A stretch of DNA of 64,000 nucleotides from the NCBI GenBank assembly GCA_020890945.1, contig JAJHPK010000002.1, positions 1-64,000 of the forward strand. Reading direction: 5' to 3'. The DNA comes from Nitrosomonas sp. GTDB lineage: Bacteria; Pseudomonadota; Gammaproteobacteria; Burkholderiales; Nitrosomonadaceae. The notes under the pieces were generated by a model. The model was not told the origin of the DNA. It searched no databases and was given only the letters and a program-made list of their open reading frames with translations. This document shows, in pieces, positions 27,996 through 37,750 of this stretch (its first letter is position 1; every line of letters starts with the position of its first letter). Made by a program: the position numbers and the translations under genes.

Positions 27996-29342
27996 TTATC
28001 TGTTTTTCTTCAAGAGTAAAGTGATACAGGCACCGCCTGTTGGATTATTTTCTATGGTCATTTCTCCTTCGTATACTTGTACGATATCGCGAACAATAGC
28101 TAATCCTATGCCATGCCCTGGAGTTGATTGATCAGCGCGAACCCCTCGTTCAAGAATTCGACTTGCTTCATGTGGAGGAATTCCAGGACCGTCATCTTTG
28201 ACTTCAATGGTTATTTGATTATCCCAACGACTCGCATTTAATTGAATGCTGTTATGACACCATTTGAAGGCATTGTCGATCAAGTTTCCGAGCAGCTCCA
28301 TTAAATCACCTTCATCAATACGCACTGCCAAATCATCAACGACTTGAATAGTGATTTCCGGTCGTTTGGTGCGATAGGCCTTTTGTACTGTGTTGACAAT
28401 TTTATCCACGATCGGCCGCAGCACCACTAACCCCATGCCTGGCGAACTACCCGCCGTTGCAGCGCGACGCAACTGATATTGAATAATATTATCCATGCGA
28501 TCGATCTGCTCATGGATCATTTTGCGCCGTGATGCTTCATCTTCTTCGCTATTCACCGCGCCTTGCAGCACAGCAAGCGGCGTTTTAAGACTATGCGCCA
28601 GATCAGCTAAGCCATTACGATAGCGTTTTTGTTGTTTATGCTCGTGATTAATTAAAGAATTGATATTATCTGTTAACAGTTTTAACTCACTCGGATAATT
28701 GCCCTTTAAATTCTCTTGTCCGCCTGTTTCTATCGCAGCGATTTCTAAAGAAACACTTCGCAATGGTTTCAAACCCCACCGTAACACCAACATTTGCGTA
28801 ATCAACAAAACAACGATTAGAGCAGCCAACCAACCCCATAAATCCTCGCGATAACGTGAAATCTGCGCGTCAAATAACGTGGTATTCGCAGCAACGACAA
28901 ACGTCAATGGATAATCTCCCCCTGCAGGCGTTTCCCAAACGACGCCATAGCGATACATAAAGTAAGTTTGATCTGCGATTAAGATTTGTTCGAAAACTTT
29001 ATTTCCTTTTTCTAGCGGGGCAACAACTGGGATTTTTTCATTTAATGAAGAGGTAGAGCGCCAAAGGATTCTTTGGTTTTGATCAATAACAAAACCATAA
29101 GTATCAGAGTTAACGTGTCCTAATTCTGCATCGATTAAATTAGTTTCTAAGTCCAATACACCCGCATCATCAACTTCGGCATCTCCCATTAGCATCAACA
29201 GTTTGGCAAACAAGCGATCTTGCACGCCTAAACTGGCGCTATCATAAAATGCTCGATCTAGTGTCAACGCAATACCAATCATAAAAGCCAGCAGTACCAA
29301 CGTAGCGCTCAAGAGAACGCGCTGACTTAACGACATCATCAA
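27996..29342 (-). CDS. PhoQ-like sensor histidine kinase
   Basis: This 448-residue inner-membrane kinase has two membrane helices (about 8-28 and 168-188) flanking a periplasmic sensor domain, a HAMP-like linker, the phospho-acceptor His250 in DLAHSLKTPLAVL (the PhoQ-type H box), and ATP-binding N and G boxes (NLIDNAFKWC, DDGPGIPP, GHGIGLAI). It pairs with the response regulator upstream, whose stop overlaps its start (ATGA). The sensed signal cannot be read from sequence; the periplasmic domain lacks an obvious acidic cluster of the Mg-sensing kind. Three consecutive Met codons make the exact start uncertain by up to two residues. Confidence 0.88.
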   Translation of the reverse strand: MMMSLSQRVLLSATLVLLAFMIGIALTLDRAFYDSASLGVQDRLFAKLLMLMGDAEVDDAGVLDLETNLIDAELGHVNSDTYGFVIDQNQRILWRSTSSLNEKIPVVAPLEKGNKVFEQILIADQTYFMYRYGVVWETPAGGDYPLTFVVAANTTLFDAQISRYREDLWGWLAALIVVLLITQMLVLRWGLKPLRSVSLEIAAIETGGQENLKGNYPSELKLLTDNINSLINHEHKQQKRYRNGLADLAHSLKTPLAVLQGAVNSEEDEASRRKMIHEQIDRMDNIIQYQLRRAATAGSSPGMGLVVLRPIVDKIVNTVQKAYRTKRPEITIQVVDDLAVRIDEGDLMELLGNLIDNAFKWCHNSIQLNASRWDNQITIEVKDDGPGIPPHEASRILERGVRADQSTPGHGIGLAIVRDIVQVYEGEMTIENNPTGGACITLLLKKNR

Positions 29343-30022
29343 GATTTGTTACAATCCAGCGTGAAACGATAGCCACGACCACGCAGCGTTTCGATGGGAT
29401 TGAGCGTACCGTCCGGATCCAGTTTACGGCGTAAGCGTCCAACCATCACCTCCAACACGTTGCTGTCACGGTCTTCATCATGCGGATAAAGATAATCCGT
29501 CAATACCTGTTTGGAAAGCACTTCACCATGATGTCTTATCAATTCTTCCAACATACGGTATTCAAATGAGGTGAGTTCGATCGGTTTGTCATTCACAGTA
29601 ACAGACTGTGCTGTAACATCAATGGAGATAGGCCCGCAATTCAGTTGTGTGTGCGGTATACCCGTTGAACGGCGCAACAGAGCTTTTACTCGTGCCTGCA
29701 GTTCTTCCATTTGAAATGGTTTGGTTAAATAATCATCCGCCCCCATTTCCAAACCTTGCACTTTATCTTGCCAACTGCTGCGTGCAGTCAAAATTAGAAT
29801 AGGTAATAGACTGCCCTTATCACGCAGCGCTTTAATGATCTCTAACCCTGATTTACCCGGTAATCCAATATCAACAATAGCCGCATCCAAAGGGTATTCC
29901 GTTGCAAAAAATAGTCCTTCTTTGCCATTACTACAGGTATCCACCATATAGCCAGATCCCTCCAGTTGTTGCCGGATTTGCTGTTGCAGTTTGATTTCAT
30001 CCTCGATGACTAGAATACGCAC
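29339..30022 (-). CDS. PhoP-like response regulator (OmpR family)
   Basis: This 227-residue regulator has a receiver domain with phospho-acceptor Asp51, Thr79 and Lys101, and a winged-helix DNA-binding domain of the OmpR/PhoB type (LTSFEYRMLEELIRHHGEV, DSNVLEVMVGRLRRKLDP, IETLRGRGYRF). It is translated just before its sensor kinase and shares four bases with it. A PepSY protein gene lies 59 bases upstream on the same strand, so the operon probably begins there or earlier. Confidence 0.92.
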   Translation of the reverse strand: MRILVIEDEIKLQQQIRQQLEGSGYMVDTCSNGKEGLFFATEYPLDAAIVDIGLPGKSGLEIIKALRDKGSLLPILILTARSSWQDKVQGLEMGADDYLTKPFQMEELQARVKALLRRSTGIPHTQLNCGPISIDVTAQSVTVNDKPIELTSFEYRMLEELIRHHGEVLSKQVLTDYLYPHDEDRDSNVLEVMVGRLRRKLDPDGTLNPIETLRGRGYRFTLDCNKS

Positions 30023-30081
30023 AGAGAGTTCTCGAAAGAAATAGTCAAAATAAATGGCTACAAATCAGCTTTCACACACGG

Positions 30082-30372
30082 TTAATGCGTCGAAATAATC
30101 TCACCATCTATTGCGTTGATCATAATGATATGTACAGTACCTTTACGACTAAGCATTTTTACGCGAAAAATATTTTCTAAATGATTAATTGCCAGCACGT
30201 GTCCACTAAAATTTTGTTGTGCGATCGCAATAGCCTTCTGTTCGGTAATACCTAATGTATCACCATCATTCTTAGCTTGGTAATAATCAACTTTGCTAGG
30301 TTGAGCGATTGCTTGCGAAGTCGTTATCATCACGATAATCATCAACATCATTACTTTTAGCACTGTATTCAT
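30082..30372 (-). CDS. Small exported PepSY-domain protein
   Basis: This 96-residue protein has a signal peptide (cleavage likely after ATSQAIA, near residue 23) and a single PepSY repeat (LGITEQKAIAIAQQNFSGHVLAINHL ... ) ending DGEIIST. PepSY domains are thought to act as inhibitors or sensors in the periplasm, and small PepSY proteins are often encoded beside PhoPQ-like systems, as here. A role in tuning the adjacent kinase is an inference from position only. Confidence 0.8.
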   Translation of the reverse strand: MNTVLKVMMLMIIVMITTSQAIAQPSKVDYYQAKNDGDTLGITEQKAIAIAQQNFSGHVLAINHLENIFRVKMLSRKGTVHIIMINAIDGEIISTH

Positions 30373-30455
30373 ATCACACCCTTCCTATATGAATTTTAGA
30401 ATCAAGCTGGTAACGATAATTGACACTGCACTTCGTTACCAGCTCGTTAAGTTAT

Positions 30456-30773
30456 TCAGAAGCCTATCACAAAGGACGCACCTCCGTAATTGATGCTTCC
30501 CCCTAACATGGGAGGTTGCACATACACTGGAGCTGGGTAGTAATTATAGCTCGGTTGCGGATAGTATGATCGATACTGAATACGAGGTTGGTTATACATC
30601 ATATACCCGTTTAAATGATGATTATGGTGATTATGATGACGATGGCCATGATGGTGACCGTGATGATGGCCATGATGACCTCTACCAGCTTGCGCTAAAG
30701 TAGGTGTTATCAAAGTTAACGCAATTAATGACACTGCGAAGAAATGAGCGAATGTTGTTTTTGTGGTTTTCAT
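30456..30773 (-). CDS. Exported histidine-rich protein, possible metal binder
   Basis: This 105-residue protein has a signal peptide (cleavage likely after TLAQA, about residue 29), then a block of roughly 25 residues almost entirely His, Gly and Asn (residues 31-54), then a Tyr/Pro-rich part and a Gly-rich end. Such His blocks bind nickel, copper or zinc. It matches no family I can name. It lies 83 bases upstream of the PepSY gene on the same strand, so it may be a target or member of the same regulated unit. Confidence 0.7.
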   Translation of the reverse strand: MKTTKTTFAHFFAVSLIALTLITPTLAQAGRGHHGHHHGHHHGHRHHNHHNHHLNGYMMYNQPRIQYRSYYPQPSYNYYPAPVYVQPPMLGGSINYGGASFVIGF

Positions 30774-31068
30774 TGCATGTCTCCTTTTAGTTGACTAATT
30801 CAGAATTATTTCTGATGAGGCTAATTTACTCTCATCAACATGAATCAAAACTGAATAACCAATGTGCCCATAAAAAAGATTAAAAAATTCCGATAGCTTA
30901 CAAAATCCTTTAACCATCAATGAATTCCGTTGCTCAAAAACGTAAATCTGAAAATCACGGTAAAAATCAGCCTTATCTATAAAAATAAATGCCAGAACGT
31001 TATGCTACCTTCTCACTCCAGAATCAATCATCAGCGATTACATCGTTATATACCTGGGAGTCAGAACA

Positions 31069-31929
31069 ATGCTTGTTATTGTTGGATACATTATCATTAT
31101 CGTTTCAGTATTTGGTGGCTTTGCTTTGGCAGGAGGTCATTTAGCTTCCTTATGGCAACCCGTTGAACTTTTAATGATTGGTGGAGCAGCGGTTGGCGCA
31201 TTTGTTGTAGGAAACTCTAGCAAAGCACTCAAAGCAACGATGAAAGCGCTTCCTACCGTTTTTAAAAGCTCGAAATTTACAAAATCTCTGTATATGGAGC
31301 TTATGACGTTGCTCTATGAAATACTTGGAAAAATCCGTAAGGAAGGATTAATGTCTATTGAAGGAGATGTAGACGATCCCAATGGCAGTCCTATTTTTAC
31401 CAAATATCCTGGTATTCTGGCAGACCATCACATCACTGAATTCATCACTGACTATTTACGTTTAATGGTTGGAGGCAATCTTAATTCATTGGAAATCGAA
31501 AGCCTGATGGATAGTGAATTAGAAACGCATCATCAAGAAGGCGAAGTACCCATCCATACCATTGCAAAACTCGGTGACGGATTACCAGCATTTGGAATCG
31601 TTGCTGCAGTAATGGGGGTGGTACACACCATGGAATCTGTTCACTTGCCCCCAGAACAATTGGGTATTTTAATTGCAGCAGCGTTAGTGGGAACATTCCT
31701 TGGAATTCTACTCGCTTACGGCTTCGTTGCGCCTTTGTCTGGAAAACTCGAACATAATCTACACGAATCCAGCAAAATGTTTGAATGTATCAAAATTACA
31801 CTACTTGCCAACTTGAATGGCTACTCACCTGTTTTAGCCGTCGAGTTCGGTCGTAAGGTTTTATTCACAACCGAGAGACCTTCTTTTGCAGAACTTGAAG
31901 AGCATGTAAAACAAAGCAAAAACAAATAA
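31069..31929 (+). CDS. motA: MotA, flagellar motor stator
   Basis: This 286-residue inner-membrane protein has four membrane helices and the MotA signatures: PVELLMIGGAAVGAFVVGN, the cytoplasmic loop with charged residues, and GDGLPAFGIVAAVMGVVHTM, which carries the conserved stator prolines. With MotB it forms the ion channel that drives flagellar rotation. The ATG at 31069 is preceded by GGGAG. No sigma-28 promoter is clear. No other flagellar gene is present, so motAB is detached from the main cluster. Confidence 0.95.
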   Translation: MLVIVGYIIIIVSVFGGFALAGGHLASLWQPVELLMIGGAAVGAFVVGNSSKALKATMKALPTVFKSSKFTKSLYMELMTLLYEILGKIRKEGLMSIEGDVDDPNGSPIFTKYPGILADHHITEFITDYLRLMVGGNLNSLEIESLMDSELETHHQEGEVPIHTIAKLGDGLPAFGIVAAVMGVVHTMESVHLPPEQLGILIAAALVGTFLGILLAYGFVAPLSGKLEHNLHESSKMFECIKITLLANLNGYSPVLAVEFGRKVLFTTERPSFAELEEHVKQSKNK

Positions 31930-31972
31930 CCCTACTCAACTATTGACATCATAAAATTGCGGAAAAACAAAT

Positions 31973-32899
31973 ATGGCTGATGATCTGTCGCAACGCCCCA
32001 TAGTCATAAAGCGCATTAAAAAAGTAGCGGGAGGACACCATGGCGGCGCATGGAAAATTGCTTATGCCGATTTTGTCACTGCAATGATGGCTTTCTTTTT
32101 ATTAATGTGGTTGTTAGGATCAACCAGTAAAGCCAAGCTGGAAGGAATTTCCGATTATTTCAAGACTCCATTGAAGGTAGCATTATCCGGAGGATCATCG
32201 GTTGCCAACAGTGAAAGTATACTTAAAGGAGGCGGGGAAGATTTTACCCGGCAAGCCGGACAAGTAAACAAAGGCGTGGTTAAAGAAGAAAAAATCGATG
32301 AAAAAGCCAAAAAAATATTGAGAGAACGCGCTGAACGCATTCGCTTGGAAGGTTTAAAAAAGAAGATTGAAGACGCTATAGAAGCTAATCCATCGCTGAA
32401 AAAATTTGAAAAACAACTGCTACTAGACATTACAACGGATGGTTTAAGAATTCAAATCGTCGACGAACAGAACCGTCCTATGTTTGCACTCGGCAAAGCC
32501 GAACTGCAACCCTACACCAAAACCATTTTGCGAGAGATTGGCAAAATGTTGAACGATGTTCCTAACAAAATCAGTCTGTCCGGCCATACCGATGGCAAGC
32601 CCTTTCCATCCGGTGATAAAGGATTTAGTAACTGGGAATTATCGGCCGATCGCGCCAATGCTTCACGGCGAGAGCTTGTGTTGGGTGGTATGGATCCTGA
32701 CAAAATGCTTAAAGTTGTCGGTTTATCTTCAGCCGTTTTATTTGATAAAAATGATGCGCTCAATCCAATCAATCGCCGTATTAGCGTCGTCGTCATGAAT
32801 GAAAAAGCTGTTAAAGCAGTCACCATGGAAGAGGGCGAAAGAGTTGAAGTCGATATGGAAGAGCAACCGAAAGTCGAATTATTACAACCATCTCCTTAA
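31973..32899 (+). CDS. motB: MotB, flagellar motor stator
   Basis: This 308-residue protein has the single membrane helix with the essential aspartate (Asp33 in IAYADFVTAMMAFF, equal to Asp32 of E. coli MotB), a plug/linker region and an OmpA-like peptidoglycan-binding domain (ISLSGHTDGKPF, NWELSADRANASRR, NRRISVVVMN). The helix resembles the proton-type stator. It follows motA by 43 bases. Confidence 0.95.
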   Translation: MADDLSQRPIVIKRIKKVAGGHHGGAWKIAYADFVTAMMAFFLLMWLLGSTSKAKLEGISDYFKTPLKVALSGGSSVANSESILKGGGEDFTRQAGQVNKGVVKEEKIDEKAKKILRERAERIRLEGLKKKIEDAIEANPSLKKFEKQLLLDITTDGLRIQIVDEQNRPMFALGKAELQPYTKTILREIGKMLNDVPNKISLSGHTDGKPFPSGDKGFSNWELSADRANASRRELVLGGMDPDKMLKVVGLSSAVLFDKNDALNPINRRISVVVMNEKAVKAVTMEEGERVEVDMEEQPKVELLQPSP

Positions 32900-32927
32900 A
32901 CTATCGTTAAGCCTAAGAAAGAACGCC

Positions 32928-33686
32928 ATGATCAAGTTTAAACGTCCACATTTTTTAATTGTTGCGCTTTTGATTCAGCTTATATCTCTTCTAGTGATAG
33001 TTTGCTTGGTCAAGATACAAACAATAATTGAACTGAGTTTGTTTGAATGGAGTGTGGCACAAGGTTTTCTAGCAAGTTTGCTGGCTTATTGCTTGCGCAT
33101 GCCAAAATGGTGGATGCTTATCCACTTGCTCTTTATGCCGATGATTATCGTCACTTTGGCCATCGACATTTCACCACTTTGGTTTTTGTTCTTTTTTATC
33201 TGCTTAACGCTGATTTATGGAAAAACCTATAAAACGCGTGTGCCATTGTATCTATCCAGTCAACAAGTCAACGCCACGCTGGAATCTTGGTTACCCAAAG
33301 GTGAACGTTTTTCATTTGTCGATTTAGGCAGTGGTTGCGGTGGATTGATCACTCGGCTAGCAAAAACTCACGAAAATGGTTTATTTCATGGCATTGAAGC
33401 AGCACCATTACCATTTTTGATTAGCAAACTCAGAAATTTATTCGCCTCATTCCCTTGTAAAATTTCCTGGGGAGATTTTTGGAAACAAGATTTTTCTCAA
33501 TATGATGTCGTATATGCCTATTTGTCACCAATCCCCATGGAGACGCTGTGGCGCAAAGCAAGCAAGGAAATGCGTCCAGGCAGTTTACTCATTAGTAATA
33601 CATTCGAAATTCCAGGAGTTAATCCTGATGAGTGCATCCCATTAAACGATTTTTCAAATTCGACGCTCTATTTGTGGAAATTATAA
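32928..33686 (+). CDS. Membrane-anchored class I methyltransferase
   Basis: I take the ATG at 32928, giving 252 residues; the frame is open further upstream but there overlaps motB in another frame. Three or four N-terminal membrane helices (residues about 8-100) are followed by a SAM-binding domain with motif I FVDLGSGCGGLITRLAK and the post-I and motif IV regions (GIEAAP, DVVYAYLSPIP). The substrate is unknown. It lies 28 bases after motB, so it may be cotranscribed, and is convergent with cysS. Confidence 0.75.
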   Translation: MIKFKRPHFLIVALLIQLISLLVIVCLVKIQTIIELSLFEWSVAQGFLASLLAYCLRMPKWWMLIHLLFMPMIIVTLAIDISPLWFLFFFICLTLIYGKTYKTRVPLYLSSQQVNATLESWLPKGERFSFVDLGSGCGGLITRLAKTHENGLFHGIEAAPLPFLISKLRNLFASFPCKISWGDFWKQDFSQYDVVYAYLSPIPMETLWRKASKEMRPGSLLISNTFEIPGVNPDECIPLNDFSNSTLYLWKL

Positions 33687-33704
33687 AACTAGGCGATCCA
33701 ATCC

Positions 33705-35090
33705 TTACTGTCGCCGCCAAGTAGTCCCTTGAGGCCCATCTTCCAGGATAATTCCCCTTTCGAGTAATTGCTTACGAATATTGTCTGCATCCGCATAGCG
33801 CTTTTGTTCGCGTGCTGCAATACGTTCGCGAATTAAATGCGCAACTTCTGTTTCATCCAATTCAGTGGACGCACTATTGATAAGTTTGTTTTGTAGGTAA
33901 TTTTGTGGATCTTGCTGCAATAGACCTAATATCCCACCTAACAATTTCAATAATGTTGCCTGCTGCTTCGAACCACTCTTGTTAATTTCGCTTGTAAGCT
34001 CAAATAAAACGGCAATCGCTTCTGGAGTATTGAAATCATCATCCATAGCGACTTTAAATCTGTGTGCGTAAACATTGTTCCAATCAATCGAAACTATCTG
34101 ATTATCAAAACCAGTTTCTTTAAGCGCAATATACAAGCGATCTAATGCAAGTTTGGTGTCTTTTAAATGCTGATCGGAATAATTCAATGGACTGCGGTAG
34201 TGCGCGCGTAAAATGAAAAAACGTACCACTTCAGGCTGATAGTGTTTAAGTATTTCCCGAACAGTAAAAAAATTCCCCAACGACTTTGACATTTTTTCGT
34301 TGTCGACACGTACAAAGCCGTTATGCATCCAGTAATTAACAAATGGATGATCATGCGCTCCTTCGCTCTGTGCGATTTCATTTTCATGATGTGGAAATTG
34401 CAAATCTTGACCACCCCCATGAATATCAAATTGCACTCCCAATAATTTACTACTCATGGCGGAGCACTCTATATGCCAACCCGGCCTTCCATTTCCCCAA
34501 GGAGATTCCCAATAAGGCTCACCTTGTTTAGCCGATTTCCATAAGACAAAATCCAAAGGATCTTTCTTATGACCGTCAATTTCAACACGTTCACCGGCTC
34601 TCAAATCTTCAAGTGATTTTCCCGATAACTTGCCGTAATTTGGAAAATCATGCACCGAATAATACACGTCACCATTTGCTGCACAGTAAGCGAGTTTCTT
34701 TTCAATCAGGGTATTAATCATCTGAATCATGGGTTCTATGTAAGCCGTTGCACGTGGCTCATAGGTAGGTTGCAGCACACCCAATGCCGCAGCATCCTGA
34801 TTCATTGCTTCAATATAGCGATTTGTTAAATCTTCGATAGATTCTTGATTATCGTTTGCCCGTTTAATAATTTTGTCATCTACATCGGTGATATTACGTA
34901 CGTATTTTATTTCAAAAGCATTTTCTTTTAGCCAGCGAATCACTGTATCGAATACAACCAAAACTCTCGCATGTCCCAGGTGACAATAATCATAGACCGT
35001 CATGCCACAGACATAGATTTTTACTTTCCCCGTTTCTAAAGGAATAAATTCTTGTTTCTCACGAGCAATAGAATTAAAAATTTTGAGCAT
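33705..35090 (-). CDS. cysS: Cysteinyl-tRNA synthetase
   Basis: This 461-residue class I synthetase charges tRNA-Cys. The ATP-binding HIGH motif is seen as HLGH (residues 37-40), the second signature as KMSKSLGN, and a zinc-binding set begins with Cys28 and continues in [10 protein letters not shown] and [10 protein letters not shown]. The C-terminal anticodon-binding part is of normal length. It is alone on its strand and divergent from ppiA. Confidence 0.97.
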   Translation of the reverse strand: MLKIFNSIAREKQEFIPLETGKVKIYVCGMTVYDYCHLGHARVLVVFDTVIRWLKENAFEIKYVRNITDVDDKIIKRANDNQESIEDLTNRYIEAMNQDAAALGVLQPTYEPRATAYIEPMIQMINTLIEKKLAYCAANGDVYYSVHDFPNYGKLSGKSLEDLRAGERVEIDGHKKDPLDFVLWKSAKQGEPYWESPWGNGRPGWHIECSAMSSKLLGVQFDIHGGGQDLQFPHHENEIAQSEGAHDHPFVNYWMHNGFVRVDNEKMSKSLGNFFTVREILKHYQPEVVRFFILRAHYRSPLNYSDQHLKDTKLALDRLYIALKETGFDNQIVSIDWNNVYAHRFKVAMDDDFNTPEAIAVLFELTSEINKSGSKQQATLLKLLGGILGLLQQDPQNYLQNKLINSASTELDETEVAHLIRERIAAREQKRYADADNIRKQLLERGIILEDGPQGTTWRRQ

Positions 35091-35256
35091 AGAAAAAACA
35101 GATTAATTGTTAAGTTACGCTTGTTATTGGTAAAATTCTGGACATTCTGGGTTAAATCAGCGAAACTCGCGAAGTATATCATCATATCGCACGGATAGAG
35201 CTTCAGCGGCCTTTTATAACTTATAACTTTAGACAATCTTACCAATAGGAAAAAAT

Positions 35257-35850
35257 ATGTTTAAACGTTTTTATCAGTTTGTATTTTTTTTCTCTTTCAT
35301 ACTGCTAGCAATCAATAGTTATGCAGAAAATATCGCTGTGGAAATAAAAACCAGTTTGGGAAATTTCACTGTTGAGTTGTATCCTGAAAAAGCGCCAAAA
35401 ACAGTCGAGAATTTCTTACAATATGTTGATGAAGGCTTTTACAAGAACACAATATTCCATCGCGTTATTCCCAATTTTATGGTGCAAGGAGGAGGATTTA
35501 ATGCTGATTTAGCCCAAAAACCCACACGCTCACCGATACCCATTGAATCTAATAATGGTTTGAAAAATGATGTTGGCACTATCGCTATGGCTCGCACTTC
35601 TGATCCTAATTCAGCTACAGCCCAATTCTTCATCAATGTTGTCAACAACGATTTCTTAAACTTTAAAGCACCTAACGCCAGTGGTTATGGATATGCGGTT
35701 TTTGGTAAAGTTACCCAAGGAATGGATATTGTCAATAAAATAGCTGCAACACCTACCGGCTCGGCTGGGCCTCTTTCGAGAGATGTCCCTAAAAGCACTA
35801 TTCTGATCCAAGATATCGTTCGTGTTACTCAAGCTGCCAAAACCAATTAA
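35257..35850 (+). CDS. ppiA: Exported cyclophilin-type peptidyl-prolyl isomerase (PpiA)
   Basis: This 197-residue protein has a signal peptide (cleavage likely after NSYA, residue about 23) followed by a cyclophilin domain: IFHRVIPNFMVQGGGF holds the catalytic arginine, and ATAQFFINVVNND and GYAVFGKVTQGMD complete the fold. It speeds proline isomerisation in folding periplasmic proteins. A cytoplasmic paralogue follows after 39 bases, and the two probably form an operon. Confidence 0.95.
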   Translation: MFKRFYQFVFFFSFILLAINSYAENIAVEIKTSLGNFTVELYPEKAPKTVENFLQYVDEGFYKNTIFHRVIPNFMVQGGGFNADLAQKPTRSPIPIESNNGLKNDVGTIAMARTSDPNSATAQFFINVVNNDFLNFKAPNASGYGYAVFGKVTQGMDIVNKIAATPTGSAGPLSRDVPKSTILIQDIVRVTQAAKTN

Positions 35851-35889
35851 TAAATCAATCCAAAACCGTAAAAAATAAAGGAAAATTAT

Positions 35890-36381
35890 ATGGTTAAACT
35901 ACACACCAACTTTGGCGTAATCACGCTTGAATTGGACGAAGAAAAAGCACCTGAAACTGTCAAAAATTTTCTTCACTATGTGAATAGTGGATTTTACAAC
36001 AATACGTTGTTTCATCGAGTGATTGATGATTTCATGATTCAAGGTGGTGGTTTTGAACCCGGTATGAAACAGAAAAACACACAAGCACCCATTCAAAATG
36101 AAGCTGCAAATGGACTTAAAAACGACACCTATACCATTGCCATGGCAAGAACCTCAGATATCCATTCAGCAACATCGCAATTCTTTATCAATGTCACCAA
36201 TAACGGTTTTTTGAATTACCAATCGAACACATCGCAAGGCTTTGGTTATTGCGTTTTTGGCAAAGTAACCGAAGGTCAAGATGTCGTTGATAAAATCAAG
36301 AAGGTCAAAACTGGTAATGTGGCAGGTCACCAAAACGTACCGATTGAAGACGTAATCATTGAAAAAGCCGAAACTGTATAA
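35890..36381 (+). CDS. ppiB: Cytoplasmic cyclophilin-type peptidyl-prolyl isomerase (PpiB)
   Basis: This 163-residue cyclophilin has no signal peptide. It carries [20 protein letters not shown] with the catalytic arginine and [13 protein letters not shown]. It is a close paralogue of the exported enzyme just upstream, so the pair covers cytoplasm and periplasm. AAGGAAAA lies before the ATG. Confidence 0.95.
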   Translation: MVKLHTNFGVITLELDEEKAPETVKNFLHYVNSGFYNNTLFHRVIDDFMIQGGGFEPGMKQKNTQAPIQNEAANGLKNDTYTIAMARTSDIHSATSQFFINVTNNGFLNYQSNTSQGFGYCVFGKVTEGQDVVDKIKKVKTGNVAGHQNVPIEDVIIEKAETV

Positions 36382-36514
36382 CCCTAAATTTTCTAGTTTT
36401 TTTAGCGTTCTTAAACATTCCTTTTGCAATTCGCGCTTATTGAGACTGATATACAGTAGTATGACTTTCTCAAAAAGTTAAAGTATTCGTTATACCCTGA
36501 GTACTGATGGTGCG

Positions 36515-37750
36515 ATGAAATGGAATGATCTGAAAAACTGGAACGCGTACTGGGATCAACTACGCGCAGCGTTGTTAGAACCGAAAGTTGATGCTTCGCA
36601 ATTGGATGCTTCACTACGCGCTGCGCGGCAACGTATTCCAGTACCTGTGCTATGGTTGCTAGGCAAAACACAAGCCGGCAAAACCTCAATTATCAAAGCA
36701 TTGACAGGCAGTGAAGCGGCTGAAATCGGCAACGGTTTTCAGCCTTGCACGCGGACCTCGCAGTTTTATGATTTTCCCGCCGAAACACCGATTGTGCGTT
36801 TTCTCGATACACGTGGCTTGGGTGAAGTTTCGTATGATCCCAGTGAGGATATTCTTTACTGCGAAGGACAAGCCCATTTAGTAATCGCTGTAATGAAAGT
36901 GGCTGATCTAAATCAGGCAAGCATCATTGACGTGCTGCATGCGATCCGCAAACGTCATCCCGAATGGCCGTTATTGATTGTCCAAACGGGATTGCACGAT
37001 TTATACCCCGATGGATTTCAACATCTCCTGCCGTGGCCTTATCACGTTGACCCTCTACAAGAAACCATCCCACTCGAATTACGGCGCGCTCTGCTTTCGC
37101 AACGCAAAAGCCTGGGGCAAGTGCCTGGTTTTGCGCCAATCCGATGGATCGCGGTCGATCTTACTTTAACTGAAGATGGTTTTAATCCGTCCGACTATGG
37201 ATTGGAAGGCTTGTGGCACGCGATAGAATCGCTTTCTTCGTTAGGTTTGCAGCATCAACTTGGATTAGGCAAAGAAGTGCATGATTTGTATGCGCGCGCG
37301 GCGCATCAGCATATCGTCGGTCATTCATTTACCGCAGCCAGCTTAGGTGCATTGCCCGTAGTCGACCTGGTAAGTGTTTCCGCAGTTCAAGCTAAGTTAC
37401 TACATAGTCTGGCTAAATTATATGGACAGCGTTGGGATAAAAATACAGTTGTCGAGTTTTTAGGATTGATGGGGGTAGGCATTGCGTCAAACTATATTAC
37501 GCGACTACTCAGTCGCACGCTTGTCAAAGTCATTCCGTTCTGGGGACAAACGATAGGTGCTTTATGGGGCGCAAGTTCAAGTGGTGCGTCGACATATGCG
37601 CTAGGTAAAACGGCAATTTATTTTTTTGTACGGCGTAAAAACGGCTTGAATATCGATCCTAATGCATTACGGCGAATTTACACTGAAGAATTGAAACAAG
37701 GCGCTTCGATTCTGAAAAAACGTTTACAAGGCCCTGACAATTCTTCATGA
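36515..37750 (+). CDS. Membrane-associated GTPase (first of a pair)
   Basis: This 411-residue protein has a Ras-like GTPase domain with P-loop G50-x4-GKT57, switch/G2 threonine near TRTS (79-82) and G3 motif DTRG (98-101). The fourth motif is unusual: TGLHD at 157-161 instead of NKxD. The C-terminal third (residues about 275-390) contains hydrophobic, Gly/Ala-rich helices like those of the DUF697/YcjF membrane GTPases. The gene overlaps the next one by four bases (ATGA), so the two are translationally coupled. The function is not known; there is no ribosome site worth naming at its ATG. Confidence 0.8.
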   Translation: MKWNDLKNWNAYWDQLRAALLEPKVDASQLDASLRAARQRIPVPVLWLLGKTQAGKTSIIKALTGSEAAEIGNGFQPCTRTSQFYDFPAETPIVRFLDTRGLGEVSYDPSEDILYCEGQAHLVIAVMKVADLNQASIIDVLHAIRKRHPEWPLLIVQTGLHDLYPDGFQHLLPWPYHVDPLQETIPLELRRALLSQRKSLGQVPGFAPIRWIAVDLTLTEDGFNPSDYGLEGLWHAIESLSSLGLQHQLGLGKEVHDLYARAAHQHIVGHSFTAASLGALPVVDLVSVSAVQAKLLHSLAKLYGQRWDKNTVVEFLGLMGVGIASNYITRLLSRTLVKVIPFWGQTIGALWGASSSGASTYALGKTAIYFFVRRKNGLNIDPNALRRIYTEELKQGASILKKRLQGPDNSS

